Shown here piece after piece: positions 10,768-23,227 of a stretch of 64,000 nt of DNA. The stretch comes from Xiphophorus maculatus. Its lineage: Eukaryota > Chordata > Actinopteri > Cyprinodontiformes > Poeciliidae. Made by a program: the position numbers and the translations under genes. The stretch lies in NCBI RefSeq assembly GCF_002775205.1, contig NC_036462.1:27531084-27595083 (forward strand), read 5' to 3'. The notes below the pieces were generated by a model. That model was not told where the DNA came from and ran no database searches. It worked only from the letters and a program-made list of their open reading frames with translations. Numbering within the stretch: position 1 is the stretch's first letter; every line of letters begins with the position of its first letter.

Positions 10768-13292
10768 ACTTGTTTTGCCTGCATTCCTCCACAAAATGCG
10801 GAAAAGCTCCACCAATATGAAGGTTTTTGTAAGTCACTGTTTGGCACCAGAGTGTTACTTCTTATCTAAGTCCGACTAACCGAGAACGATACTCCACAGT
10901 GACTCTGCAGACCGCTGGACACAAACCATCCCGAGCGTGTAGCAACACTCGTTGTGTCACCGCGGCAACAAAGAACCGTTAAACACACAACAACTTCCTC
11001 ATGTTGTTTTGTAGACCATTTAAAAATCTACCTGTAATTTGCAGAACCGTAGACAAGAACAACAAATCTTGCCCCACGGGTTTATTGTTAGCGTGTGTCA
11101 ATGTTAAAATGAATGCTGATCCACATTTCTGTTGTACTCAGTTTATATCTGTTGGTGACTAAATATACATTGAAGGAGCAGAGCAGCTGATAAATAGGCT
11201 TCAATTAAAAACGTGTAGACATTTTCCCCTGATCAGGAATTGGGGGGTGGGAAAAAGCTTCATGATGAACAATTGTGTAAACTGAAAAGAACCGTTCTGA
11301 AATATCTCGAAGCAACTTACAGACAAGCCTGATATAAAAGGAATAAATGTCGAAGGGGAACACGATCAGCATCAAATACTTCCACTTTTGCTGGATTCTG
11401 TATTTAAGCTTCTGAAGCTTCCCGGGCTGCATGTGTGCAAAGCCAGAATTTGCACACATTACCAGAATTGGTGTAGATTATCTTGAAACATGTGTACTAG
11501 ACTACATGTTTAGTAATTCAAGTCAAATACTTCGAAATACACCACAAACAGACCATTTTAAGAAATGAACAATCTTGCGAACTTTATGTTGAAGTTTAAG
11601 TTTTCCAGACTTACATTTCAAGCCTGTAATTCCGTTTCGTCCATTTTTTATAGATGAATACAGATGTTTACTGCTGTTATTCTACAGAAATCAAAGCTTT
11701 AAATCACACAAACAGACGAACGGACTGGAAAACAAATCAACAGACAGATTCAAGACCAACACGTCTGCAGACTTCTAACTGTGGAGGAAAGCTGTATTCT
11801 ACAAAAAGTGGACGGCATCAGACGTATTGCATAATCTGGTATGGTGGAGTGTGTTTAATATTGTGTAAAAATTCACAATAAAAAAAATAGCTTTTTTAAC
11901 CAAAAAGAATTCAAACACAGCTTCGTAAAAAGAGGAAGCAAATACAATGAAAAAGGAACAGATATTTTCAAAAACTGGAAATTCAGGACGACAAGAGTCG
12001 AGAGACGAAGCGGAAAGGCACTGAATAAGCCGATATTTTGTTGTGCTTATTTGAAATCTGTCTGTAATAGTCTTCTGGACTCAATAGCTAAATTTTAAAA
12101 TTAAAATTTTAAATTTTTAAATCTAAAATAGATTTCGGAAGTTTACACTTCTTTCTGCTCCATTTCATTCATGACTTCTAGTTGCAACCTGAATGGTTCA
12201 TATTGACTTGAGTGAATGAAATAAAACAAAAAGACATCAATGTGACATTTTAACATGCAATATGACGGCTTACGTCAGTCATCTTTAATGGTCCCATGAT
12301 GCAAAGCTCTCTGTTAGGAAATAAATTAGCCTACCCGCTGCTTTCTTTCTGCGTCTTTGATTCTCCAATCAGGGTGGATGTCAGCTTTAAGACCAGTCAG
12401 TCACCATTGCATTATCCAGAATATTTCTATAGAAAAAAAATCTGCTTGAACTACAGCACGTCATAAACCACAAAGAATAATCAGACTGTGTCCTTTGGCA
12501 AATCAGACAAACTCTCCCTGCAGGAGAATAACAGACAAGGAGCTAACGCACACAGAAAGGTGGATGACGGCTAAAGGGAAAAAGACAGGAAGAATTTTTT
12601 TTTATTGATATACTTGGAAATAATACTCCGATTGTATGCTTTCCTAATATTGTGCAGCATAACTTGTGCTGATTTAGTGAGGGGCCTATAGGAGGTCTGG
12701 GATCAGCATGAGTAGGAATGCCAGCTGCTTTAAAGCAGTGTCTGGTCCACTGCCAGCGCTTTCTTTTTTCTTCTTTTCGCCAGATAGACGAGTCTGCAGT
12801 GCAGTAGTCGTCGTGAGCACGTGAGGAAGAGCGCACGTGTTGGGGGATTACAGAGAAAGTCCCCTAGGACTCTTCCCCCCCTTGCAATAAAGTATGCACC
12901 CTGTGCTGCTCAATGCAGCAGTTTTTCTCCCCCCCCCTGCTTCAATTTGTCAAGTGAACATCCAGCCTTCAGTAAAAGCAGCAGCATTTATGCATCAGAA
13001 CAAGCACTTCATCTCTTAATCTGATACAGACAACGCTTCGTACACAATAACTACGATTTGAGACAAAAAAATGTTTTCTTTGGGATACTGCATGATCTGT
13101 TGAACCCAATGTAATCTCCAAACTCCCAATGGACAACATTTTAATTCTCCTCCTGTCCCTGGTCCTAATCTGTCCAAAGACAGAGCTGTGTACCTGCATA
13201 ACGAGCGTTTGTTGATAGATCAGGAGGATCATACAGAGACTGCTGGATGGACTGGCTACGGAATACCTGAGGCTCAAAGAGAGAAGGACGTA
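10768..13292. other. Intergenic, no gene recognised
   Basis: AT-rich DNA with an AT-palindromic stretch near 12092-12126 and a C-run near 12928-12938. Short open frames have no family features. Confidence 0.5.
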
Positions 13293-13400
13293 TATGGAGC
13301 TAAATTGGGACCATAAAGTTTGCTCAAAGTTTTCAGTTTCAAAAACATTTTTGCAGTTCAATTTGTTTCTTAAGATTTATGGTCCCAATTCAGCTCCATA
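13293..13400. repeat. 25-bp inverted repeat, 58-nt spacer
   Basis: Arms 13293-13317 and 13376-13400 are reverse complements at 24 of 25 positions (core GGAGCT-AATTGGGACCATAA). It could be the ends of a very small MITE or a local inverted duplication. Confidence 0.8.
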
Positions 13401-15639
13401 GCAGGATCCAGAGAAAGTTAAAATGGTCTAGTTTGTAGATCAACTAGGACAAAATAAACTAAAAAGGTTTAGAATTACAATTTGTCTTTGAAGTTTCTTT
13501 TATAACACCTAACTCCAGCCACATTTTTCACTTTTCACATTTCGTAGCGTAAGTTTTGACCCAGTTTTTTATTGTTGAAACTAGTCTGTGACCTTGAGGG
13601 AGAAACTTGATAAATATGTCAAATTTATTATTTTTTTTAAATAGCTTGATAATTATCAACTGAAGTCACATCAGTTGATCAGCTCTCCTTATAAAATCTT
13701 AGCTGAGTAGAGAGCTTCCAAACATAATCACGATAATTATGAACTTCATAACTCAGTAATTGTCATTTTCTTTGTTGTTGGACTTTTAGTTTTGTCTATG
13801 TTCAGGTTTTGGGGTCTATGAGACAAAGTCATTGCAACCAACCGAGTTTAAGAGATGAAATAAATACATTTTGTGTATCTTCCTGTGTCATTTCACCCAT
13901 TTTAAGTTAGAGCAAAAGAGTGTCCTAATTTCTTTCTTACCAGAAATGTCCTCTTTTCAAAATAACATGTTACAAATGAACTCAAAATGTATTTTCTTCA
14001 GTTTCACTGTAAACTCATAGCTGAATTTCCCACTTCTGTGAAATATCTTCAAACATAAAAGGTGCTGCACAGGGTGTCCTTATTTTCCCACATTACTGTG
14101 TACTGAAGCAGGTATCTATAATTCTGACCCTGTGCAAATTTGACAAATTCATCAAAACATATTTACAGATGTTGAACAACTTCTTGTTTTCAAAACTGGT
14201 TGAAGTTACTGTGTCAAACTCACCAATAAAAGCCTAGAATTACAATAAAACGACTCTCAGGCCAGTAATAGGTGGATGTAAACGACTCAATTGAATATAA
14301 AAAAAAAAGATCCGGACTGAAACAAAAAAAAAATTCTTCCTTCTATTTCAGTAACATTGTAGTGTCTGCATTAATACAGTACATTAGTGTTTATGCCATG
14401 AGAGAGCCGCCAAAGTGCATTTGACTCAGCTGCCCTCTCAGTGAGTCAGTGACCAATTTAAAGGAAACCTTCTTTGGCTTTCATCCCCTGCAGTCGGAGC
14501 ACAGCGTGTTTCTTTAAGCGTAGTGCACATGTACACAAAACTGTCTGATACAAAGAGTGAAAGCTGTACGCATAATCAGAGTCAGGCACGAAGAAAGACG
14601 CAGAAATCTGTTGTAAACATCGATTTCAGTGTAAGAGAGCTCTGAGTGTCAGGATAATGATGAAAAAGCATCAATTTTCTTTGCACTCAGATGATGTGTG
14701 TGAACTGAAAAAGAAAATAACTAGTGGTGCGCTGGTAAAAATACACTCGAGCTTTTGACTCAACATCAAAAGGGAGACAGCCCCTCTGAGTGGGGGGACA
14801 AAATGGGTATCAACAGTAGTAGGATGAAGAGATGCCAGCCCGGGATAGCTGGCACTGCCAAAATCTGCTCCAAGAGTCCAGTGATGGTGAGAGCAGAGTT
14901 ATATATATGCTCAGTAATCCTCCAAACAAAAGGACACTTTACAGGAATGTAGAAGGCAACCAGAGCGGGTCATATCCTCATACCTTGGAGCTCCGTCAAT
15001 GACAAATACCACGGCCTGATTATCTTTTCATCTGGTTTCCCTGGCATGGGCACCCAAAAACAACCTGATGAAGGACTTTAAAGGACTGCACTGCGCTTTT
15101 TACGCCTCTCAAGCGAGCGACTAAGCAGAAAGAATAAGCCGGTGAAAAGATGATGATGTACAATCTCAGGATTAGAACCTGTCACACGTTCCATGACTGA
15201 GAGATGGTGACGGGTTGGTAACTCCCGGACGAGAAGGGCAACGATAGCTCTGCTGGCACCGGGTAAGCGCCTGAATCATTCACGAAGGTCAAACAGGTCC
15301 TGTCGGCTCCAGCTTTACATCATTATTTGATACTTGGACCCGAGACTTCAGCATGGTGTAACTTTCTCTCTGCAGCACAAACCTTTCATGGTGTAGTGAT
15401 ATAATAGAAAGTGAGGACATCTGAGTCCGAAGCAGGAACAGTCGCAGTGCATGATCTATCAATCTGATGATCTGACAATTATGTTGCTCAGCAAAGTCCG
15501 ATCCAGATAATAACACTCAATACCAACTGAGATAAGTTTGCCTAAAGTGGTTCTGTCATGCCGCCTTCATTCAGATATGTGTGAAATGTGGCCAACGATG
15601 ACAAACAGGTTCTGACAGGAGCAGCTTGTCCATTGAATT
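13401..15639. other. Intergenic, no gene recognised
   Basis: No open frame with family features, no RNA gene and no clear long repeat was found. Confidence 0.5.
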
Positions 15640-15841
15640 TTGCATCACACAAGTCACATGGTCAACAACCGGATGTTACTACTGGCAGAAATGATGAAGG
15701 AGATGACAGGAAGTGGGAGAAAGATGATGATACGGCGTGTTTTTTTATTTACTTATTGCGTGAACAAACTTAGTCACGTGGGATTTACATTTTGTTTCTT
15801 ATTTAATGGAAACGTCGTAATTTCACATTTGTAATGGAAAT
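15640..15841 (-). mobile_element. Truncated second copy of the 4340-4995 element
   Basis: In reverse orientation this segment matches the interior of the 4340-4995 element: shared blocks include 'catcacac', 'gatgacaggaagt', and the terminal block CACATTTGTAATGGAAATA versus CACATTTGTAAGGGAAACA. The opposite terminal repeat is not visible near 15.55 kb, so the copy is truncated. Confidence 0.5.
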
Positions 15842-18240
15842 ACAAATTACGCTTGCGTACTGTCAGTGCAAATATGGCAAATAACTAGTCAGTTATTTGC
15901 AGAAAATTTCCAAACATTCAACTCTTTTCATGTTCTGATACCCAAAATAACTGTGCACATCTATTTTGAGAGAAAGACAATGAATTCTAAGAAATCAAAA
16001 TTCATTAAGCCTTCACAAGGTTTGCCCAAGGAGCCAAGTTACCAAAGACATTCCTTTAATAGCATCTTCTGTGAAAGTTCAATATTATTATCCCACAAGA
16101 TGTAACTGCAACCAGAGAAATTAAAGATCTGTTGCTCTTTAGTGAAGATTCCCGTTCCTGTAGCCTTCGGAGAACTATTGGACCAAAAACAGTCCCATAG
16201 GTCAGAGCTGGATATGCTTGTGGGGAAACTGTTGAATTTGGATTCCAATATTTTGTTACAGTCACTGGAACCGATGATGAATGTAGTTCCTGGAACTTCA
16301 TGAACTTCACTTCACGTTCCCCCAGCAGAAGGGGAACATGAAGTTACAGCTTTTGGAGATTAGTTTCTTTGGCAATTGTTTGCTAATTAGTCAACGCAAA
16401 TGTAGCATTAGTGACGTCAGTATTTTTTTTTAAGAGACCTTTAAACTTACAAGAGTGTAAGCCTTAGTTTATACATGTAAATAAATTAAATCTGATGTAA
16501 ACATGCAATATAAAACACCAACTCACTTTTGAGAGATATAGGGGTCTAGAAAAAGCATTTCGTAAAGTTGTTCAATCTTATAAAAACACTGCCTATCTGT
16601 CTACATAGAGCCCAAACGTCACCATCAATGTAAAATTTCTAGCTTATGCCACATTATGCCACGTGTTTCCAGCTGGATGAAATGTAATATTAAAGCCATG
16701 CCTGATCAACACCTGCCAGAGTGCACATACACGCTGGGGGAGAAGAAAATGAGATATGTATGGGAAATATGTCAGGCTAAAACTCGTCTTCAGTCAGAGG
16801 ACAGCTTGTCATCGCCGATACAACCACCTGACAAATTTCCACAGACAGCGACACTATCACAGCATGAAGGAGGCCACACATACCAGTCAGAGGCCCTCCA
16901 CACATGGGGGAATCCCTTTGATCTAACGTAACATGCAAACGCTATACATAGACCAACTAGATCAAGGGACATCCCAAAAGCTTTTACCATAACAAACCTG
17001 TTAACTAAACGATAAATGATCAGTTATGTTCTTAGCAGAAGAAAACAGACTTAGCAGGAACACGGTTTTATGAGAAAATCTGAAACTACAGGATGACATC
17101 AACTGTGGTAATCTTGTAACAATAAAAAACATTGCAGCCCTGTCCAATTCATTTTATCCAAGTCATATTATTTTAAATAGGAAATTAAATATCTGAGTTT
17201 TAGTTCACTCTGCAGAAATTGCCACCTTTGTTTGTATCAAAAGCTTTTAAAAATGTTGATTTAAAGATGCAAATAATTAGAAAACACTTGGGTAAAGATC
17301 ATAAAAATATTGAAGATATTGCAAAATTTAAGTTACATATATTTCCTGGTCAGTACTATTTTCTGGGAGGTGTGAGTTGCCCAATTCCAATTTTCTGATT
17401 CTGTCTTCTTTTTTCCAAGGCAGTAAAACACAAACCAAAAATGGAGCAGTTTGAAATATTCGTTTGCTTTTTTAACTTGAGCAGCAGAGTGATTGTTCAT
17501 GTTTTATTTATTTTACCCTTTGCCATGTACTTTACTTTGGTAGCTATAAGTAGGAGGGAAATAAAGAGTCTGTAAGAGAAATTTACCAACAAACAAAGTC
17601 ATGGCAGCTATTAACTTTATGTTACAGTTAATCTAACACCGGTCGGCTAAATAACAGCTTGCTTCTGTTTTCATTTGATCGGAGGCAAAATTAAAGAATC
17701 TCTAAAACCTTAAAGGTTTTCTGGCTGCATATTTTTTGTTCAAAAAGACAAAACTGCAAAAATTTATCCTTACCTCTTTCTCTTGCTGCTTGGCACTCTC
17801 CTTTTTTAAAAAGTTAACAATCTCCAGTTTTATGTCTCTTTTAGAAGTAATGGTATTGTTGTCATAGTAACCGCTTATAATGCAGGAAGGGACATCTATA
17901 AGTGATATTGTTTGTATATCAGACTGGCAGTCTTTCATGCCTTAGGTTCTGATTAAAACTATGGTACATTCCTAATGCCATTTTCACTTCAACAATAAAA
18001 ATCTTTTTAAAATTAAAGGTATGGATCAAAACATTAATCTGGGTAGCTGTGCCTTAATACAGTATATTCAGTCATGAAAACAGAAGTAGGAGACTGGCTA
18101 TTGATCAGCCCCTTTCTTCATTTCAGCTTATCAAAACTTGAAAACTCATCCTAGCCTTCCAGCTATTATCCTGGCCTGGCCATTGCTTCCTACGCCTTCA
18201 CTGCTCCGTTTGGGCTTTCTCCCATATGTTTCTTCCACTG
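15842..18240. other. Intergenic with two short hairpins
   Basis: A perfect 10-bp hairpin lies at 15877-15900 and a 14-bp hairpin with one mismatch at 16309-16344. No gene was recognised in the rest. Confidence 0.5.
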
Positions 18241-18245
18241 AAGTG

Positions 18246-18494
18246 GATTCCTCCCTCCTGAAGAATTTCAACCGAGACAGAAGAAATTGTGAAAGATGAC
18301 GTCGACATTCTGCGCCGTTTTAGAATTGCAGTTAGCCATTGCTAAAACTAGCAATGGTGGCGGAGAAATTGGAGGAAGCCGTTCAGTTCGTGTTGGCCAC
18401 GCTTCCAAATACTGAACTAACAGTAAGGGCCATCTAGCTCGGCTTGGCACTTCTCTCTTTGGAGGATAGTTGTTTACAGCGCGGGCAACTTCCG
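18246..18494 (+). other. Candidate untranslated exon with strong donor
   Basis: A locally CpG-richer stretch (tgacgtcgac, ctgcgccg, cgcgggcaac) ends in TCCG|GTAAGT, a near-consensus 5' splice site at 18495. Two short frames begin here (ATG at 18297 and at 18354), but both stop before the donor, so if it is an exon it would be mainly untranslated. No partner exon or protein family is recognised. This is inference only. Confidence 0.25.
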
Positions 18495-18774
18495 GTAAGT
18501 TCCGGTCGAACTGGCGCACTACCTACGTCACGGCCAAACGTTCTTCTTATTGTTATGGTCCCGCCACTGCAATTTAGTTGACCTTAATATTTCCTGTATT
18601 TTATTTTGGTCATTATTGTTTCACTTAGTGTTGATATGTGTGTGATAGGCGTGTGTATCGGACATTTAGAGAAATACGGAACAAATTGTATCGGTTCACG
18701 CAACATTTAACAGCCAAATAGGATTCCATATTTTAGGGGACGGGTGGCCACCCCATTCCCTCATGCTAACATTA

Positions 18775-19195
18775 GCCTTGTATCTAAAATACAAGACATT
18801 TCACATTATTTCATATATATTTGCTATGTTTGTCATACTGAATGGATTAAGTCACTGTAAATTAACATGCTGGAGCCACACATGTTACAGATAGCATTCA
18901 AGCTAACCTTAGCAATTTGGATAATTTTATTTTATACACTAATATTAGCATACTGAATGATGTCAGTAGCATGTTTACTTACATTGACTTAATCCATTCA
19001 GTATGGTAAATATTTCTAATAAATATGAAATGATGTAAAATACTTATTTTAGGTACTAGGCTAATGTTAGCAGAATGGCATATTGCATATTAGCATATTG
19101 AGTGACTAGCATGTTGATATTACTGGCATCACTTAAGCTAAACTTAGAATTTTGTATAATTTTAATTTATACACTAATGTTAGCATACTGAATGG
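18775..19195. repeat. Nested inverted and direct repeats
   Basis: About 100-nt arms at 18775-18871 and 18968-19071 are imperfect reverse complements (shared blocks: catactgaatggattaagtc, aatgttagc). In addition a ~66-nt direct repeat is present at 18895-18960 and 19127-19195 (shared block tttatacactaat, gttagcatactgaatg). It looks like a composite fold-back or MITE array. Confidence 0.7.
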
Positions 19196-21651
19196 AGTAA
19201 TTTTGTGTTAGTCAAGATGCTAGCGATAACCCACGTCCTACTGGTAGTATCTACAGGCTGATGGCGCCATTACCATTGAGGCACCATTACTCAGCTGCTA
19301 TTTTGAATGAAGTGAGTCGTTATCTCTTTGACAGATGGCGAGGAAACCACAGACGCACCACCCATGTGAGAAATAAAAACATGCACCTGCTCCAACACTT
19401 CCTGGCAGTGATACACACAGGGCAGGATGGCAGCATGCTAGAAAAACAATACTTTTATTGCACACTGTCCCTGCACCGCTAACACACGGTGACTTTGTAA
19501 CATCCTCAGCCCCGGCCGTTAAGCCTTGTGACCTATGTGAGCCAACGCCAAGGATGTGAAATGTAGAAGCACATCGACTGATTGATGAGATGCATTTACG
19601 ATGTTAGACTGGAAGTTTGGAAACAGTGCAGGCTGGATGACTGCAGCTGGTAGTGTCACTCTCTCGAAAATAAGTCGGCCATCTTAATATGGCTTTAAAA
19701 TTGCAAGGGGAGGAAGTGAAATATGCTGATTCCTTTTTTGCAACTCTGACCTGTTTATGAACCCCCAAGTAAATTGATTCTGGATTAGAATCAGACAACA
19801 GAGAAATCTTGAGTTTGCTCTCTCAAAAAATCAGGTAGTCAGCATTTATCTTGTAGTTATTGGAAAAGCATTTTTATCAGTTTTTTTCCCCCCCAGAACC
19901 TTACCAAAGAAAAATTCAGTCAGATGACTGAATCATGTTCATTTTTTAAAATTACATAAACTTCCCAAGCCCAGCAGGCACCATGGCTGCATTGTTTGTG
20001 GGAGAGCAACAGCAAAAATTGCGAGTAAACTTCTGAATTGCCGCTTTGATATAATGACGTAGATCAGCACCCAGGCATTTGCAAAGGTCAGCGCAGTGCA
20101 GAGAAAGAACAGCAACAATAGCGACAACAGCACCACAGATTAACACAGAGAAGCAAGTCACCATGATGTCCTTGAACGTCGTTCAAGAAACATGGAGTGG
20201 GTTTGTTACTTTCTAAGCAGTCAGTCTGGGGAGACAAAGCCTGCTTTTTGTCTCAAAGGACAAAAGCGAGGTCAGACTCTGTTCCCTTGGACAACCTTTC
20301 TTTGTCACATCGTGGTGAGTTATATAACAAGAACTCCATAACAAGACTTGTTAACACAAATGTACTGGTATAGTTTATTTTTGTTGTACAAAGGTATTTC
20401 TTTGGATTTTGTTTCCGTCTTCTTCATCGCATTGTCTGTGGGAACATAAATAATGTATTTTGTTGTGGAAAACACACATTTTTGTACTTTGTATAGAGAA
20501 AAGTTGCATCTTTCACAAACACACAACATAAATTATAGTTGTTTTACATTTTAACAGCGTAAAAATAAGAGTTCACATCTGTGATTTTTTAAAAATCTAG
20601 ACAAATTAATAGCTCATAGCTATTTTTTCATTTGGATAACATAAAATTATATGTGCAACAAGCAAAAACAATTTATAAAACTTACTGGAATAAAATGTGG
20701 AATAACCGCATTATTAGGACGATTAATCAGAAAAAGTGTTAAGTTTACTTGATTCAAATTTGTACAAAACAGAAACAGCAGAACGGATGTAGGATGTACT
20801 TCTGAAAGTGAAGTAAAACTTAATAGCAGGAGAAACATTTAGCCGTTTACAGAATCCTCACAGCCAAAACTGACTTCCAGGAAGGCCTGGAGACGTGATG
20901 TGAACAGTCTGAGCTCGACTCGTTTTGCAGGAAGACACAACCTTCAAGTCTGCTTGCTCACTGTGTCGACTTTAGCGCTGCTCCAGTTATGTAAGCCCTG
21001 AAACCAAATTAACCAGAGCGTCTGTGTGAGCTTCTTGGAAGTGGAGCAACGCTCAACAGGGCTTAGATTAATTGGACCAATAACATCCTCTCTCCGTGCA
21101 TCCGTCCGGCTTTATGGACCACCCGCCACTCGCAGGGTTCTCTTTGACCACCAAGACAGACTTGCTTTAGAGCTTGACCGACATCTACATGGATTCTTTG
21201 AAACCTTCCAAGACCGAGGAGAACAAAGCTGCCAGGAAACAGAGCTAAACACAGCAAGCAGCGCGAAAAAAAAAAAAAAAAAAAAAGAGGGGAGGAAGCG
21301 GGGAAGTGTTGTGTAACACTCTGAGCAGGATGTTCAACGACGGCAAATTAGATTACGACTAAGAAGAAATGGTGCTTATTGGTCTTGAACTGAGTTTTTA
21401 TGTATCATTTTCAGCATCTTGACCACCCTCAGAAACAGCTGTACTGGCAGAAACACTGATGGGCTAAACTGGTTTTAAAATGTGTCCTTCTAATCATCTG
21501 CCAGCTGATCAACTTGTCTGCAGTTCATGAACATGAGCAACAAGGCATGTCTTAAATATTTTAAATATTTCCACTTGTCATTTCTAACAGACTGATTTAT
21601 GAAAACAACATTCCTGCATGCAGAAGACAACTGTGGACAAAGGGCAACAAA
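19196..21651. other. Intergenic, no gene recognised
   Basis: Short open frames without motifs. A run of 21 A lies at 21266-21286 after a mildly GC-richer stretch (20.88-21.26 kb), which itself shows no recognisable coding domain. Confidence 0.45.
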
Positions 21652-22415
21652 TCCAGCACCTTGCAAAAGTATTTACACCCTTTGAATATGTGCACACGTT
21701 ATCACACTACGTCAATCAGTTCAGTGTTTTTTGTGCGTTTTCTCATATGACAGAACAATGCAAAGTAGTGCACAGAGGTGGAGCAGACAAATGAAGGATA
21801 TTTTCAGGGGTTTTTTTTCCAAATGAGAATATGAAAAGTGTGGCTTGCATTACATATGTTTTCAACTTTACAATTAAATATTATAAGTAAATATTATGTA
21901 GAAACACCTTGTTGTGCAATTCCAGCTGAATTGTTGAACATTTTATCCAAAATAATCGCTTTGTAAGCATCAACATTCAGGTCTTGACACAGATTCTCAA
22001 TTCGATTAAGTGTGGACTTTGCATAGGCCATTATAACACATAATCCATCGCCTAGTAGCTCATGGCTGTATGTTTAAGGGTGTTGTCCTGCTGGACAGAG
22101 ACGTTCTGTCCCAGTGTCAAATCTGTTGCTCTTTCTGTCAGATTGTATTCGTTCTTTTAGTTGAACTCAACTCTGATCATTTGTCCCGTCTCTGCTTAAG
22201 AAAAAACATCCTATGATGGATACTTTGTGTTTTATTAAGGGTATCAGAATAAAGGCGGGTAGATACAGAGAACCTCTCACTTTTCAAATTTAATTCTTAC
22301 ATTTTGAAAGCAACATATCCACTTCCTTACACTTCATGGTTATGCATCACTTTCTTTTGGTTTGTGATATAAAGACAAAACTACACTGAAGTTTTGTGGT
22401 TGTAACATGATACGT
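21652..22415. mobile_element. Tc1/mariner-derived element, decayed
   Basis: The left end CCAGCACCTTGCAAAAGTAT resembles the CAGTGCCTTGCAAAAGTATT terminal repeat of a common fish Tc1/mariner family. Interior blocks such as 'attctcaattcgattaagtg' with 'tggactttgcataggccatt' and 'ctggctgtatgtttaagggt'-like sequence also fit. The far side has the inverted sub-terminal 'tgtggttgtaacatgatacg'. No intact transposase frame remains. Confidence 0.65.
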
Positions 22416-23154
22416 TTAAGACACATTAATACTTTTGATGTCTTTTCGGTCAAAGTTTGATTATTCCAGCAAAAAATGGAACTAGCAGGCACACTAGTTG
22501 CACAAGCTCTTTGCACTTTTTTGATGTCTTCTCTGCTTCATATTGTCTGTTTTTTTCCATTATTCTTTGAAAACAAACTTATTTCAGACATAGTAGGTGT
22601 GTGTGTGTTGACATTCGTCATTACAAGAAATTTGAGAACTTTGCGCCGTTTCCATCCATTACAGTGAATTCCCTTGATTTAACACACTTTCTCTCTGTTC
22701 ATTATCTATGCACTGCTGATTAGCACATCCCCACAGAGAGAGCCGTTTGGTCATTCATTCAGGTTTCAATGGCAATGACGCAAATCTCTGACCTGTTTGG
22801 TGGGCCAGGCATGTTCTTTTGGACTGAGGCCCTGCTGCCTCAACACACCAGCAGCCTAGCGCTCACACGAGCCAGAACAGCTGAGAAACAGTCTGAACCT
22901 CCAATGTGCCAGTAGAGCTCCAACAAACATCCCGTGGTTTGTCTGAGATCCACCTGGCACAATCTTTCCTGATCATGTAACAGCAATTGGCTTATGTTCC
23001 TGTGCTGTGCTCTAATTTCCCGGTGAGAGCAAACAGTTCAGACATATAGTCAGCAACGTCACGTGATGGCCACAAAAATATTTTCCCAAAGACTATGACT
23101 TTACAGTTCTAAATGAATACCTACATAAATAAATTCAAAAATGCTTTCAAGCAC
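22416..23154. other. Intergenic upstream of tRNA region
   Basis: No gene recognised. On the minus strand this is the 3' side of the tRNA gene, including its T-run terminator. Confidence 0.5.
23137..23141 (-). terminator. Pol III T-run terminator of tRNA-Phe
   Basis: Five consecutive T on the minus strand, 13 nt beyond the tRNA discriminator base. RNA polymerase III ends transcription at runs of four or more T. Confidence 0.75.
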
Positions 23155-23227
23155 TGCCGAAACCCGGGATCGAACCAGGGACCTTTAGATCTTCAGTCTA
23201 ACGCTCTCCCAACTGAGCTATTTCGGC
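23155..23227 (-). tRNA. tRNA-Phe (anticodon GAA)
   Basis: The minus strand reads as a 73-nt cloverleaf: acceptor stem GCCGAAA/TTTCGGC, D-arm AGCTCAGTTGGGAGAGC, anticodon arm with the loop ACTGAAGAT (GAA, reads Phe codons), T-arm CTGGTTCGATCCCGG, and A as discriminator. CCA is not encoded, as normal for eukaryotes. There is no intron. Internal promoter boxes A (TAGCTCAGTTGG) and B (GGTTCGATCC) are intact and a T5 terminator follows at 23141-23137. All arms pair without mismatch, and the sequence looks identical to the major vertebrate tRNA-Phe as remembered, so it is very probably functional. It stands alone here, with no other tRNA seen in the window. Confidence 0.97.
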
